11,135 nucleotides of DNA from JAGLQA01 sp023135565 (GCA_030639305.1 DAOWCY010000226.1:1-11135); one strand, 5' to 3'; counted from the stretch's first letter, positions 1-6,316 are shown. Made by a program: numbers and translations. Notes: generated from the sequence alone by a model not told the origin.

Positions 1-63
1 CACGAAGTAACTATTCAGTTTTGGAAAAAATTCAAAGCTTTTATAGGGGGCTTTTCGCTTTTT

Positions 64-127
64 TAAACAAAAGTTTTGTTCAAACTTTTTCAAAAGTTTG
101 GCCCCCGGCAGGGCCGCCGGAGGCAAG
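64..127 (+). repeat. Intergenic palindromic repeat, family 1, copy 1
   Basis: This 64-bp element matches 1502-1565 at 61 of 64 positions by eye. It contains an AT-rich part with two inverted repeats: AACAAAA / TTTTGTT around one base, then AAACTTTT / AAAAGTTT around TC. A GC-rich part follows and ends in GCCGCCGGAGGCAAG. It lies just upstream of hflX. It has no coding potential and resembles REP/MITE-like intergenic elements. Its function is unknown. Confidence 0.8.
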
Positions 128-160
128 TCTGTTTTAGTTTTCTCCAAATCCGGATAGCTG

Positions 161-190
161 CTGGCATTGTCGAAAGATTTGTAGTACAAT
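161..190 (+). promoter_or_regulatory. Candidate hflX promoter
   Basis: A TACAAT box at 185-190 is preceded, with an 18-nt spacer, by CTGGCA (161-166), which matches four of six bases of TTGACA. The box ends 11 nt before the ATG at 202, so a transcript would have a leader of only about 5 nt. That fits the absence of a Shine-Dalgarno sequence. The -35 match is modest. Confidence 0.35.
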
Positions 191-201
191 GAAACAATCA
201 A

Positions 202-1362
202 ATGAAACAACAGTACTTTTATACTCAAAAAGAGCAAGAACGGGTGGCCCTCGTAGGCGTGGCCCTGAAATCAAGCAAAAAAGAAGAAGCGGAATCCCAC
301 CTGCAAGAACTTGCCCTCCTGGCAGAAACCGCCGGAGGCCTGCCGGTAAAAAGCTTCATCCAGCGTTTACCCCGCCCCCATCCGGCTACATTCGTGGGCA
401 AAGGTATGCTGGAAGAAATTAAAAATTACGTCAAAGAAAACCGGGTAGATACGGTGATTTTCGACGATGAACTCTCCGCTACCCAACTGCGCAATATCGA
501 AGAAAAACTGGAATGCAAAATTCTCGACCGCACCCACTTGATCTTAGATATTTTTGCCGGCCGGGCCAAGACGGCTCATGCCCGCATCCAGGTGGAATTA
601 GCACAGTATAATTACCTGCTGCCCCGCCTGGCGGGGATGTGGACTCACTTAGAGAGACAGCGGGGCGGCATCGGTCTGCGGGGTCCGGGTGAGACCGAGA
701 TCGAAACAGATCGCCGTGTGATCCGGGATAAGATCGCCCGGCTGAAAAAACAGTTGACTCTCATCGATAAGCAGAAGAGCACCCAGCGGCGCAGCCGGGG
801 CAAATTGGTGCGGGTGGCGTTAGTGGGTTATACCAACGCCGGTAAATCCACGCTGCTGAATCTTTTGAGCAAGTCGAAAGTACCGGCTGAAGACAAACTC
901 TTTGCCACCTTAGACACCACAGTGCGCAAAGTGGTGATTGGGAATTTACCTTTTTTGATGGCTGATACGGTAGGTTTTATCCACAAGCTGCCCCATTTTT
1001 TGGTGGAATCTTTTAAAGCCACCTTAGACGAGGTGCGCGAGGCCGATCTGCTGCTGCACATCATCGACGCTTCTCATGCCGATTACGCAGCCCAGATGCA
1101 GGTGGTGGCAGGCACCTTAAGAAATCTCGGCGCCGCAGACAAACCCCAGTTTACCTTATTTAACAAAACAGATCTCTTAAACTCGCCGCCGGAGCAGGAG
1201 GAGAACCCCGGTGTTTTAGCGCCTCCCGGTTTAGAAGGAGAGCAGTCTATCTATATCTCCGCCGCGAAAAAAGTCAACATCGACATTTTGCGAGACAAGC
1301 TTTATGAGCGAATCAAAGAGATTCATATCACCCGCTATCCTTACCACGATTTCCTTTATTAA
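202..1362 (+). CDS. hflX: GTPase HflX
   Basis: HflX is a ribosome-associated GTPase that binds the 50S subunit and splits or rescues stalled 70S ribosomes under stress; it acts in the cytoplasm. The 386-residue product has the family layout. The N-terminal HflX domain (about 12-150) includes VGKGMLEEI. It is followed by the hallmark GGIGLRGPGETEIETDRR (155-172) and a helical linker. The G domain starts near 203, with G1 GYTNAGKST (209-217), G2 LDTT (237-240), G3 DTVG (255-258), G4 NKTD (321-324) and a G5-like SAAK. All nucleotide-binding motifs are intact, and the length is near the family norm (E. coli about 426). ATG 202 is the first in-frame start after an in-frame TGA at 190-192. No Shine-Dalgarno is visible, and a TACAAT box sits just upstream. 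The gene is monocistronic, with no hfq beside it, and is bracketed by two copies of a 64-bp repeat. Confidence 0.96.
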   Translation: MKQQYFYTQKEQERVALVGVALKSSKKEEAESHLQELALLAETAGGLPVKSFIQRLPRPHPATFVGKGMLEEIKNYVKENRVDTVIFDDELSATQLRNIEEKLECKILDRTHLILDIFAGRAKTAHARIQVELAQYNYLLPRLAGMWTHLERQRGGIGLRGPGETEIETDRRVIRDKIARLKKQLTLIDKQKSTQRRSRGKLVRVALVGYTNAGKSTLLNLLSKSKVPAEDKLFATLDTTVRKVVIGNLPFLMADTVGFIHKLPHFLVESFKATLDEVREADLLLHIIDASHADYAAQMQVVAGTLRNLGAADKPQFTLFNKTDLLNSPPEQEENPGVLAPPGLEGEQSIYISAAKKVNIDILRDKLYERIKEIHITRYPYHDFLY

Positions 1363-1501
1363 CCCCGCGGCACAGAGAGCCTATAAGCCCCTGACCGGGA
1401 ATTCTATAAATGCGAATCTCTTTTATGAACCGAGAACCCGGCACTGTTAAATTTCCGTTCGTAGGGGGCAAAGATGCGGCGTGAGGAGGTATGCTTCTTG
1501 C

Positions 1502-1565
1502 TAAACAAAAGTTTTGTTCAAACTTTTTTAAAAGTTTGGCCCCCGGCAGGGTCGCCGAAGGCAAG
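1502..1565 (+). repeat. Intergenic palindromic repeat, family 1, copy 2
   Basis: This is a direct repeat of 64-127 with three substitutions. One lies in the loop of the second AT hairpin (TC becomes TT) and two lie in the GC-rich end (GTCGCCGAAGGCAAG). It sits between the hflX stop and the terminator at 1605-1644, so hflX lies between two same-orientation copies about 1.4 kb apart. The rest of 1363-1655 shows no gene. Confidence 0.8.
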
Positions 1566-1604
1566 AAACCAATTCATTAACTGGAACGCTCTATAGTTTC
1601 TGCT

Positions 1605-1644
1605 AAAAAAAAAAAGGGAGCAGGAAACCTGCCCCCCTTTTTTT
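1605..1644. terminator. Bidirectional intrinsic terminator
   Basis: GGGAGCAGG (1616-1624) pairs with CCTGCCCCC around an AAA loop, with one A·C mismatch. A run of 11 A flanks one side and seven T the other. Read on the minus strand it is a GC hairpin followed by T11, ending the secreted-protein gene 11 nt after its stop codon. Read on the plus strand it can stop hflX transcripts. Its placement between convergent genes fits. Confidence 0.88.
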
Positions 1645-1655
1645 ATCCTCGATTC

Positions 1656-3905
1656 TTATTTCTTTTTAACAGACCGGGAAGAAGAACTGGAAGAAGAGCG
1701 GGACGACGACCGGGATGACGACCGCGAAGAAGAGCGGGACGATGACCTGGACGACGACGACCGCGAAGATGAGGAACTCTTATAGGAGGAAGACGACCGC
1801 GAAGATGAACTCCGCGGCGGCGAACTCCGATAGGAGGAACTACTTTTCGGTTTCGAATAAGATTTATAAGAAGACGAGGGTTTATTTGATTTTAAGGAAG
1901 AGTAACTGCGTGATTTAGAAGAATAGGATTTCCTGGGGGAAGTGTAGGATTTGGAAGATGAACCGTAAGATTTTTTTGCGGATGAATAAGATTTGTAAGA
2001 TCTTTTAGGAGTAGTGTAGGATGATTTGTAAGACTTCTTTTTAGGAGAAGAGGAAGAGGAAGATGAAGAGTAAGACTTATAGGATGAGGACGACGATGAA
2101 GGAGAGGTAGAAGAATGAGACCTATATGAGTAAGAGGGGGATTCTTTCTTCTTTTTTATTTTTTTAGTAGCCGTAGAACTCGACTTTTTAGAAGACGAAG
2201 ACTTCGAACCCGACTTTTTAATGACTTTAGTGGTTGAGCTTGATTTATAACCCGGGGAAGATTTGGTTTTAGGAGAGGAGTATTTTTTCGATACGCCTCC
2301 CGATTTGTAGCTCCCCGAGCTGCTTGTTTTATAGCTCTTTTTTGTGGTGCCGGAAGTGCCGGGTGTGTAGCTTTTTTTCTTAATTACCGAAGTTCCGGTT
2401 GACTGGCCTGTTTTGGTTGTGGTGGTTCCGGTTGAGTAGCCTTTTTTCTTAAGCACCGAGGTGCCGGTTTGATAACTACCGGGTTTGCCGCTTGTTTTTT
2501 TCGAGTATTTATTAGCGTTTTTCTTCAATATGCCGGTGTCCGAATATTTGTACACAGGCCCTTTAGCGCCGGTTTTGGAAATCCCCGTTTTAGATGTCGT
2601 CCTGTATTTGTCGGTAGAAAAGATTCCGCCCTGCTTGTAGACCACACTATTCCCTTTGGCGTTGATGACGCTTACTTTAGAAATAGTGGGTTTTTCGCCG
2701 GGATGACTACCTTTAAAAGTAAGGTTTTTAGAAGAGATGGCGCTTTTCTTCAAGGCGACCTTGTGAATGTGGGACGAAGATAACTGGTTCTTTTTGACGA
2801 TAACGTGGCCGCGGGAGTTTACCGGGATGCCGCGCCGGTAATCGTGGTTTCTCAGCCAGCGTTTGTTGAGAACGATGATGGGCCGGTTGTAACGGCTTAA
2901 GGGGCTCCAGCCATAGTAACCTCCGTGCCGGCTCCAGGAAACCCAGGCCGGCGACCAGCGATAACCGGGCACCCAGCACCAACCGTCATAATAACTCCAG
3001 TGCCACCTGCCGTAATGGTGGGTGTACCAGCCCCAGGTATCATAGGAGTGCCACACATACCCGTAAAAAGGATGGTGTACCCATCTGCCGTGGTAATAGG
3101 GGCTCCACTGGGAACCTACATTGTAAGGCACCCAGATATTGGTGTGGTAGGTGGTGTTATATTTCCATCTGCCGTTTCGGGACAATTCATATTCGTAATC
3201 TTCGTAACCTTCGTCTAAGTATTTGGAAGAACCGTGGCGGGAATATCCGGCTTCCCTGTTTCTCAGTTCATTCCAGTCGTCGAACTCATCCCCTTCGGAA
3301 GAATAGAAATAGTAAGGTCTTTCCCTGACGCGACCGTCGAGCATGACGACCTTCTGGTTCCGCTTTATATTACGGCTGTAATTGTCTCCAGCCACCTCCG
3401 CCGTGCCGTCGTAAACGTACATTTCGGTCCGGCCGCCTTCATTCACATTGATGCGATACAACCCGCTTTTCAGGATAAAAATACCGCAGTCGGGAGTTTG
3501 CACCTGTATATCTTTCTCATTGTCGAGACTTTCGATGTCCAGGTAAACACCGCCCCGGTTGACCCGGATTATCATTTCCGTTTGTCTCATAGCCGGAGCT
3601 TCTTCGAATTCGATTTCAGTATCATTGTCGAGTCTTAGGTAGTTTAACCTGCCGAGATAGAGTTCCAACCGGCCTTCGGTTGTACCTACGGTATCGTTTT
3701 CAAAAACCGGGAGATTGATGGCTGCTTCTTCATATCCTTCATCATAGCTGCGTTTGACATAGGCTTCTCCCTGGGTATATTTAACCCGGATCACTTTAGC
3801 GTTTTCGTAATATTTAGCTTCGTATGTTTCCGGCCCGGGTGTTTGGGCAAAAGCAAAGAGGCTGAGTAAGATCAAGCTGAACATTAATATAGTTATTTTT
3901 TTCAT
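1656..3905 (-). CDS. Exported FecR-like / Trp-Tyr-rich protein with long Ser/Lys/Tyr tail
   Basis: The role of this 749-residue protein is unknown. Residues 1-20 form a signal peptide (MKK, hydrophobic core, AFA before Q21), so it should be exported. Residues about 35-195 resemble a FecR-type beta domain, with KYTQGEAYV, NDTVGTTEGRLELYLG and a second half ending NQKVVMLDGRV. Residues about 240-345 are Trp/Tyr-rich in a spaced pattern (WVPYNVGSQWSPY, GWCWVPGYRWSPAWVSW), like the DUF6600-type domain that often follows FecR-like domains. From about 460 to 749 the chain is almost only Ser, Lys, Tyr, Thr, Arg and Gly, strongly basic, ending in SSSR repeats and KKK. It has no later membrane segment and no sortase or lipobox motif. 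The start is well set: AGGAGG (3912-3917) lies 6 nt before the ATG, and the signal peptide begins at once. A promoter candidate lies at 4018-4046, with two palindromes in between. The tail is probably disordered and may bind an anionic polymer such as envelope glycan or DNA; that is speculation. Confidence 0.85.
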   Translation of the reverse strand: MKKITILMFSLILLSLFAFAQTPGPETYEAKYYENAKVIRVKYTQGEAYVKRSYDEGYEEAAINLPVFENDTVGTTEGRLELYLGRLNYLRLDNDTEIEFEEAPAMRQTEMIIRVNRGGVYLDIESLDNEKDIQVQTPDCGIFILKSGLYRINVNEGGRTEMYVYDGTAEVAGDNYSRNIKRNQKVVMLDGRVRERPYYFYSSEGDEFDDWNELRNREAGYSRHGSSKYLDEGYEDYEYELSRNGRWKYNTTYHTNIWVPYNVGSQWSPYYHGRWVHHPFYGYVWHSYDTWGWYTHHYGRWHWSYYDGWCWVPGYRWSPAWVSWSRHGGYYGWSPLSRYNRPIIVLNKRWLRNHDYRRGIPVNSRGHVIVKKNQLSSSHIHKVALKKSAISSKNLTFKGSHPGEKPTISKVSVINAKGNSVVYKQGGIFSTDKYRTTSKTGISKTGAKGPVYKYSDTGILKKNANKYSKKTSGKPGSYQTGTSVLKKKGYSTGTTTTKTGQSTGTSVIKKKSYTPGTSGTTKKSYKTSSSGSYKSGGVSKKYSSPKTKSSPGYKSSSTTKVIKKSGSKSSSSKKSSSTATKKIKKKKESPSYSYRSHSSTSPSSSSSSYKSYSSSSSSSSPKKKSYKSSYTTPKRSYKSYSSAKKSYGSSSKSYTSPRKSYSSKSRSYSSLKSNKPSSSYKSYSKPKSSSSYRSSPPRSSSSRSSSSYKSSSSSRSSSSRSSSRSSSRSSSRSSSRSSSSSSSRSVKKK

Positions 3906-3911
3906 TTTGTA

Positions 3912-3917
3912 CCTCCT
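3912..3917 (-). promoter_or_regulatory. Strong ribosome binding site of the exported protein
   Basis: AGGAGG on the minus strand, 6 nt before the ATG at 3905. It fixes the start so that the signal peptide is at the exact N-terminus. Confidence 0.85.
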
Positions 3918-3925
3918 AATACACA

Positions 3926-3946
3926 GCAGGCAATTTTATTGCCAGC
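3926..3946. promoter_or_regulatory. Small palindrome in the leader of the exported-protein gene
   Basis: GGCAAT and ATTGCC form 6-bp arms around TTT, with outer GC/GC pairs beyond one A·A mismatch. It lies 8 nt upstream of the Shine-Dalgarno sequence on the transcribed side. It could be an RNA hairpin affecting translation, or a protein site. Confidence 0.45.
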
Positions 3947-3957
3947 ATTAAATTTAT

Positions 3958-3983
3958 AAAATGTCCTACTATTAGGACATTTT
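3958..3983. promoter_or_regulatory. Perfect 26-bp palindrome in the leader (operator or attenuator candidate)
   Basis: Two perfect 11-bp arms, AAAATGTCCTA and TAGGACATTTT, flank a 4-nt spacer CTAT. A related half-site, TGGGACAT, occurs at 4004-4011 beside the predicted transcription start. Placement between the promoter candidate (4018-4046) and the exported-protein gene suggests an operator for a dimeric regulator. Alternatively, since on the minus strand the stem is followed by a U/A-rich stretch, it may be an attenuator-like hairpin. Confidence 0.6.
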
Positions 3984-4017
3984 CCAGGCGCACCTTTTTT
4001 TTATGGGACATAGAATC

Positions 4018-4046
4018 ATTATAATTCTTTATTGGGAAAAAATCAA
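4018..4046 (-). promoter_or_regulatory. Sigma-70-type promoter for the exported-protein gene
   Basis: Read on the minus strand: TTGATT (4046-4041), a 17-nt spacer, and a perfect TATAAT (4023-4018). Transcription would begin near 4011 and give a leader of about 105 nt containing both palindromes before the ATG at 3905. It lies downstream of the tRNA-Ser gene, so the exported-protein gene need not depend on tRNA read-through. Confidence 0.6.
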
Positions 4047-4084
4047 TGCCCGCGGCGCGGGCACCCTTTGAGCCGCTCCGCGGC
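4047..4084. repeat. Two adjacent GC-rich hairpins between tRNA-Ser and the downstream promoter
   Basis: TGCCCGC / GCGGGCA (4047-4063, loop GGC) is followed by GCCGC / GCGGC (4072-4084, loop TCC). The second resembles the hairpin at 4912-4924: on opposite strands the two share GCCGCT-C/T-CGCGGCAG. On the minus strand they lie after the tRNA and may stop or process its transcript, although no T-run follows them. Confidence 0.5.
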
Positions 4085-4125
4085 AGGAATAACTCCAGCC
4101 CCAGCAATCTCTTCATGTTTTGGCT

Positions 4126-4149
4126 AATTATTAATTGTGAATTATTAAT
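4126..4149. repeat. Short AT direct repeat after tRNA-Ser
   Basis: AATTATTAAT occurs twice (4126-4135 and 4140-4149) with a 14-bp period, just beyond the T5 that follows the CCA end of the tRNA on the minus strand. This marks an AT-rich 3' flank that may help release the transcript. Confidence 0.5.
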
Positions 4150-4155
4150 GAAAAA

Positions 4156-4245
4156 TGGCGGAGGGGGTGGGATTCGAACCCACGGACCCGTTGCCGGGTC
4201 AACGATTTTCGAGACCGTCCCGTTCAACCGCTCCGGCACCCCTCC
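4156..4245 (-). tRNA. tRNA-Ser(CGA)
   Basis: This gene is 90 nt including an encoded CCA. Acceptor GGAGGGG pairs perfectly with CCCCUCC, and the discriminator is G. The anticodon stem ACGGU / AUCGU encloses the loop CUCGAAA, so the anticodon is CGA (bases 4211-4209), reading UCG. A long variable arm with a 6-bp stem, GACCCG / CGGGUC around GCAA, is diagnostic of a class II serine tRNA. The T arm has GUUCGAAUC closed by GUGG / CCAC. T5 follows the CCA. Its first 47 nt overlap the 3' end of tadA on the same strand, so the two must share a transcript or the tRNA must use a promoter inside tadA. No separate tRNA promoter is evident. Confidence 0.97.
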
Positions 4246-4693
4246 GCTCTTTAAAAAACTTTTTTAAAATCCGGGATGACTCTTCTTGCAGTACCCCGGG
4301 TTCTACGCCGATGTCATGATTAAAAACCGGCGGCAGCCTATCAAAGGCGCCGCTGGAATACACACCGGTCTTTTTATCGAAAGCGCCAAAATAAAGAGTC
4401 TTTACCCGGGCATGCACTAAGGCGGAATAACACATCAAACAAGGTTCCAGCGTGACATAAATGTCCGAGCCGGTAAGCCGGTAGTTTTTCAGTTTTTTAG
4501 CGGCGGCTCTCAGGGCGGCGATTTCAGCGTGGGCGCAGGGATCGCTCTCTTTTATAACAGAGTTGCCGGCGCTGCCGATAACTTCGTTATCCAACACCAC
4601 CACCGCACCTACGGGCACTTCGTCGTTTTCATAAGCCCGTTCCGCTTGTTCGACGGCTTTCTTCATAAAAAATTCTTTACTTTTCGCTTTCAT
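4199..4693 (-). CDS. tadA: tRNA-specific adenosine deaminase TadA
   Basis: TadA converts A34 to inosine in the wobble position of tRNA-Arg(ACG), so that one tRNA reads CGU, CGC and CGA. The zinc deaminase signature is complete: DPCAHAEIAAL with zinc ligand H55 and catalytic E57, and TLEPCLMC with zinc ligands C85 and C88. The core EVPVGAVVV fold start and the FGAFDKKTG region are typical. At 164 residues from ATG 4693 it matches family length (about 160-167). In-frame alternatives are ATG 4705 and TTG 4717. I chose 4693 because homologues begin just before the conserved KEFFMKKA and because a TACAAT box ends at 4706. No Shine-Dalgarno is seen. The family core ends near FFKERR (about 151). The last 14 or so residues (GAGAVERDGLENR) and the TGA stop are encoded inside the tRNA-Ser gene, so that tail is probably incidental. 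A tadA / tRNA-Ser neighbourhood is also known in Bacillus. Confidence 0.94.
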   Translation of the reverse strand: MKAKSKEFFMKKAVEQAERAYENDEVPVGAVVVLDNEVIGSAGNSVIKESDPCAHAEIAALRAAAKKLKNYRLTGSDIYVTLEPCLMCYSALVHARVKTLYFGAFDKKTGVYSSGAFDRLPPVFNHDIGVEPGVLQEESSRILKKFFKERRGAGAVERDGLENR

Positions 4694-4705
4694 TTTAGAA
4701 GCCAT

Positions 4706-4734
4706 ATTGTAATGCAATTTTGCTTTATTTGCAA
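4706..4734 (-). promoter_or_regulatory. Candidate tadA / tRNA-Ser promoter
   Basis: On the minus strand TTGCAA (4734-4729), a 17-nt spacer and TACAAT (4711-4706). Transcription would start near 4699, only about 6 nt before ATG 4693, which would exclude ATG 4705 and TTG 4717 as starts. The same TACAAT-near-ATG arrangement occurs at hflX. Confidence 0.45.
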
Positions 4735-4750
4735 CCCCTAATTTATAAAT

Positions 4751-4803
4751 TGCCTCCGGCGGCCAAAAACCTTTTTGAAAAAAGGTTTCTGGACTTCCAA
4801 AAA
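4751..4803 (-). repeat. Intergenic palindromic repeat, family 1, inverted divergent copy
   Basis: Read on the minus strand, a hairpin with 10-bp arms AAACCTTTTT / AAAAAGGTTT and a 2-nt loop (4767-4788) is followed by GGCCGCCGGAGGCA. The latter is the same GC box that ends copy 1 at 64-127. The arms differ in sequence from copies 1 and 2 but keep the layout. It lies between the mutase and tadA and could also weaken read-through from the mutase. Nothing else is visible in 4735-4890. Confidence 0.6.
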
Positions 4804-4890
4804 CTTTTCATAAGCGATACGTTTAGGTGAAATTTAGTCGATTTATGTAGGCTGTACAGAGGTTTTCGCATTTTGATGGGGATTTTAGGT

Positions 4891-6312
4891 CTATCCGGCT
4901 TTTGGTGCACTGCCGCGAAGCGGCTTATTGGCTGGGGACGCCGTCCCCTCGAATTTTTTTTTTGTAGCGGCGATTACGGGTTCGACTATGTTTTTGATCT
5001 CTTCTAAATGCGCCTGGGTGTCCGCTTCAAAACGAACCACCAAAGAGGGCTGGGTATTGGAGGCCCTGACTAAAGCCCAACCGAAAGGAAATTTTACCCG
5101 GGCGCCGTCGATGTCTATCACTTCATAGTCCTTTTTGAAATGTTCCACGATGTGGGAAACGATTTTGAATTTGACTTCTTCAATGGTGTCTACCCTGATT
5201 TCAGGAGTATTGAATACTTTGGGCAGGCCGGCCATGATACCCCCCAGGGTTTGGTCTGTTTTAGAAAGAATTTCCAAAAGCCTGGCTCCGGCATATACAG
5301 CGTCATCAAAACCGAACCAGCGGTCATTAAAAAAGATATGCCCGCTCATTTCACCCGCTAAAAGCGCATTCTCTTCGAATATTTTTTTCTTAATCAAAGA
5401 ATGCCCGGTCTTCCACATGATGGGGATACCACCCTGCTTCTCTATATCGGCATAGAGAACTTCGGAAGCTTTTACTTCGGAAATAATCTTAGCGCCGGGG
5501 TTTTTACTCAGGATATCCCGGGCAAAGATGATGGTCATCTGGTCGCCCCAGAGGATATTGCCATCTTTATCCACTACGCCTATCCTATCTCCATCACCAT
5601 CGAAACCGATGCCTAAATCGGCACCGGTTTCTTTGACTTTGGCTACCAAATGCGTCAAATTCTCTATCCTGGTGGGGTCCGGGTGGTGGTTAGGGAAAGT
5701 GCCGTCAACATCGCAAAAAATATCCACCACTTCCGCGCCTAACTGCTTATAAAGCGGTACGCCGGTAATACCTCCGGTGCCGTTGCCGCCATCTACCACA
5801 ACTTTTATCTTTTTGTCTAATTTTATATCTTTTGTGACGTAGTCTAAGTAGTCTGGGATAATATCTTTTTTTTCCACACTGCCCGGTTTTTCCGCCGGGA
5901 AATCCCCTGCCGCCGCTATTTTATAAATTTCTTTCACCTGGCTGCCGGACTGGGCTTCTTTCCCGACCAGGGCTTTGAAGCCGTTATATTCCGAAGGGTT
6001 GTGTGAAGCGGTTATCACCAATCCGCCGCCCAGGTTCATTTTAAACACTGCGTAATACATAAGCGGCGTGGGAGCCAGCCCGATATCCACTACATGAAGA
6101 CCGTATTTAGAGAGATTGCGTACTACTATGTCTTTAATATGGTCTGAACTTGGCCTACCGTCCATGGCAACCGCTACCTTCTTTTTATTTTCTCTTACAA
6201 ATACAGCGGCAAAAGCAGAGGCGATCCTCTCTACCACATCGTCTTGCAGTTCGGTTTCCACGATGCCGCGAATATCGTATTCTCTAAAAATAGAATTATT
6301 TATCTCGTTCAT
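4891..6312 (-). CDS. Phosphomannomutase / phosphoglucomutase
   Basis: This cytoplasmic alpha-D-phosphohexomutase interconverts hexose 1- and 6-phosphates (mannose and/or glucose), supplying precursors for GDP-mannose, UDP-glucose and surface polysaccharides. All four active-site loops are intact in 473 residues. They are TASHNPSEYNG (101-111) with phosphoserine S103, the metal loop FDGDGDR (237-243), the sugar-binding GEMSGH (320-325), and the phosphate-binding RASNTQPSLVVRFE (416-429). The N-terminal FREYDIRG is typical of bifunctional AlgC/ManB-like enzymes. Substrate preference cannot be read from sequence, so no symbol is given. The start at 6312 is fixed by AGGAGG (6322-6317). An upstream in-frame extension of 44 codons lacks family similarity. 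The last 20 or so residues, after KKKFE, are encoded by an A10 tract and repeat palindromes and look like read-out of an inserted element. Confidence 0.93.
   Translation of the reverse strand: MNEINNSIFREYDIRGIVETELQDDVVERIASAFAAVFVRENKKKVAVAMDGRPSSDHIKDIVVRNLSKYGLHVVDIGLAPTPLMYYAVFKMNLGGGLVITASHNPSEYNGFKALVGKEAQSGSQVKEIYKIAAAGDFPAEKPGSVEKKDIIPDYLDYVTKDIKLDKKIKVVVDGGNGTGGITGVPLYKQLGAEVVDIFCDVDGTFPNHHPDPTRIENLTHLVAKVKETGADLGIGFDGDGDRIGVVDKDGNILWGDQMTIIFARDILSKNPGAKIISEVKASEVLYADIEKQGGIPIMWKTGHSLIKKKIFEENALLAGEMSGHIFFNDRWFGFDDAVYAGARLLEILSKTDQTLGGIMAGLPKVFNTPEIRVDTIEEVKFKIVSHIVEHFKKDYEVIDIDGARVKFPFGWALVRASNTQPSLVVRFEADTQAHLEEIKNIVEPVIAATKKKFEGTASPANKPLRGSAPKAG
4909..4963. repeat. Palindromes and A10/T10 tract inside the mutase 3' end (family 2, copy A)
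   Basis: On the plus strand this stretch holds GCCGC-GAA-GCGGC (4912-4924), then TTGGCTGGGGACGCCGTCCCC (4928-4948), then CGAA and a T10 run (4954-4963). The middle part matches 6519-6540 closely and in the same orientation. Here the element is translated in the minus frame as the C-terminal tail of the mutase. Confidence 0.65.
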
Positions 6313-6316
6313 TAAG

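Noticed and set aside
34..70. Possible terminator of an upstream gene (AAAGC / GCTTT followed by T-rich sequence)
   Set aside because: The stem is only 5 bp with an 11-nt loop and no gene is visible upstream in the window.
1656..2200. Repetitive GA-rich plus strand suggesting a CRISPR or satellite array
   Set aside because: It is the antisense of TCN serine codons in an uninterrupted frame; there are no regular repeats with unique spacers.
2469..3638. Plus-strand open frames of 97-134 codons opposite the exported-protein gene
   Set aside because: They are antisense to a gene with signal peptide, ribosome binding site and domain structure, and have no features of their own.
3916..4239. A 107-codon open frame on the minus strand through the tRNA region (MPERLNGTV... 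WVRIPPPPPF)
   Set aside because: It is the translation of tRNA-Ser in another frame; this proline-rich pattern is a common false gene over tRNA-Ser.
4046..4267. A 73-codon plus-strand open frame containing GGIRTHGPVAGSTIFETVPFNRSGTPP
   Set aside because: It is antisense read-out of the same tRNA-Ser, also a known false-gene pattern.
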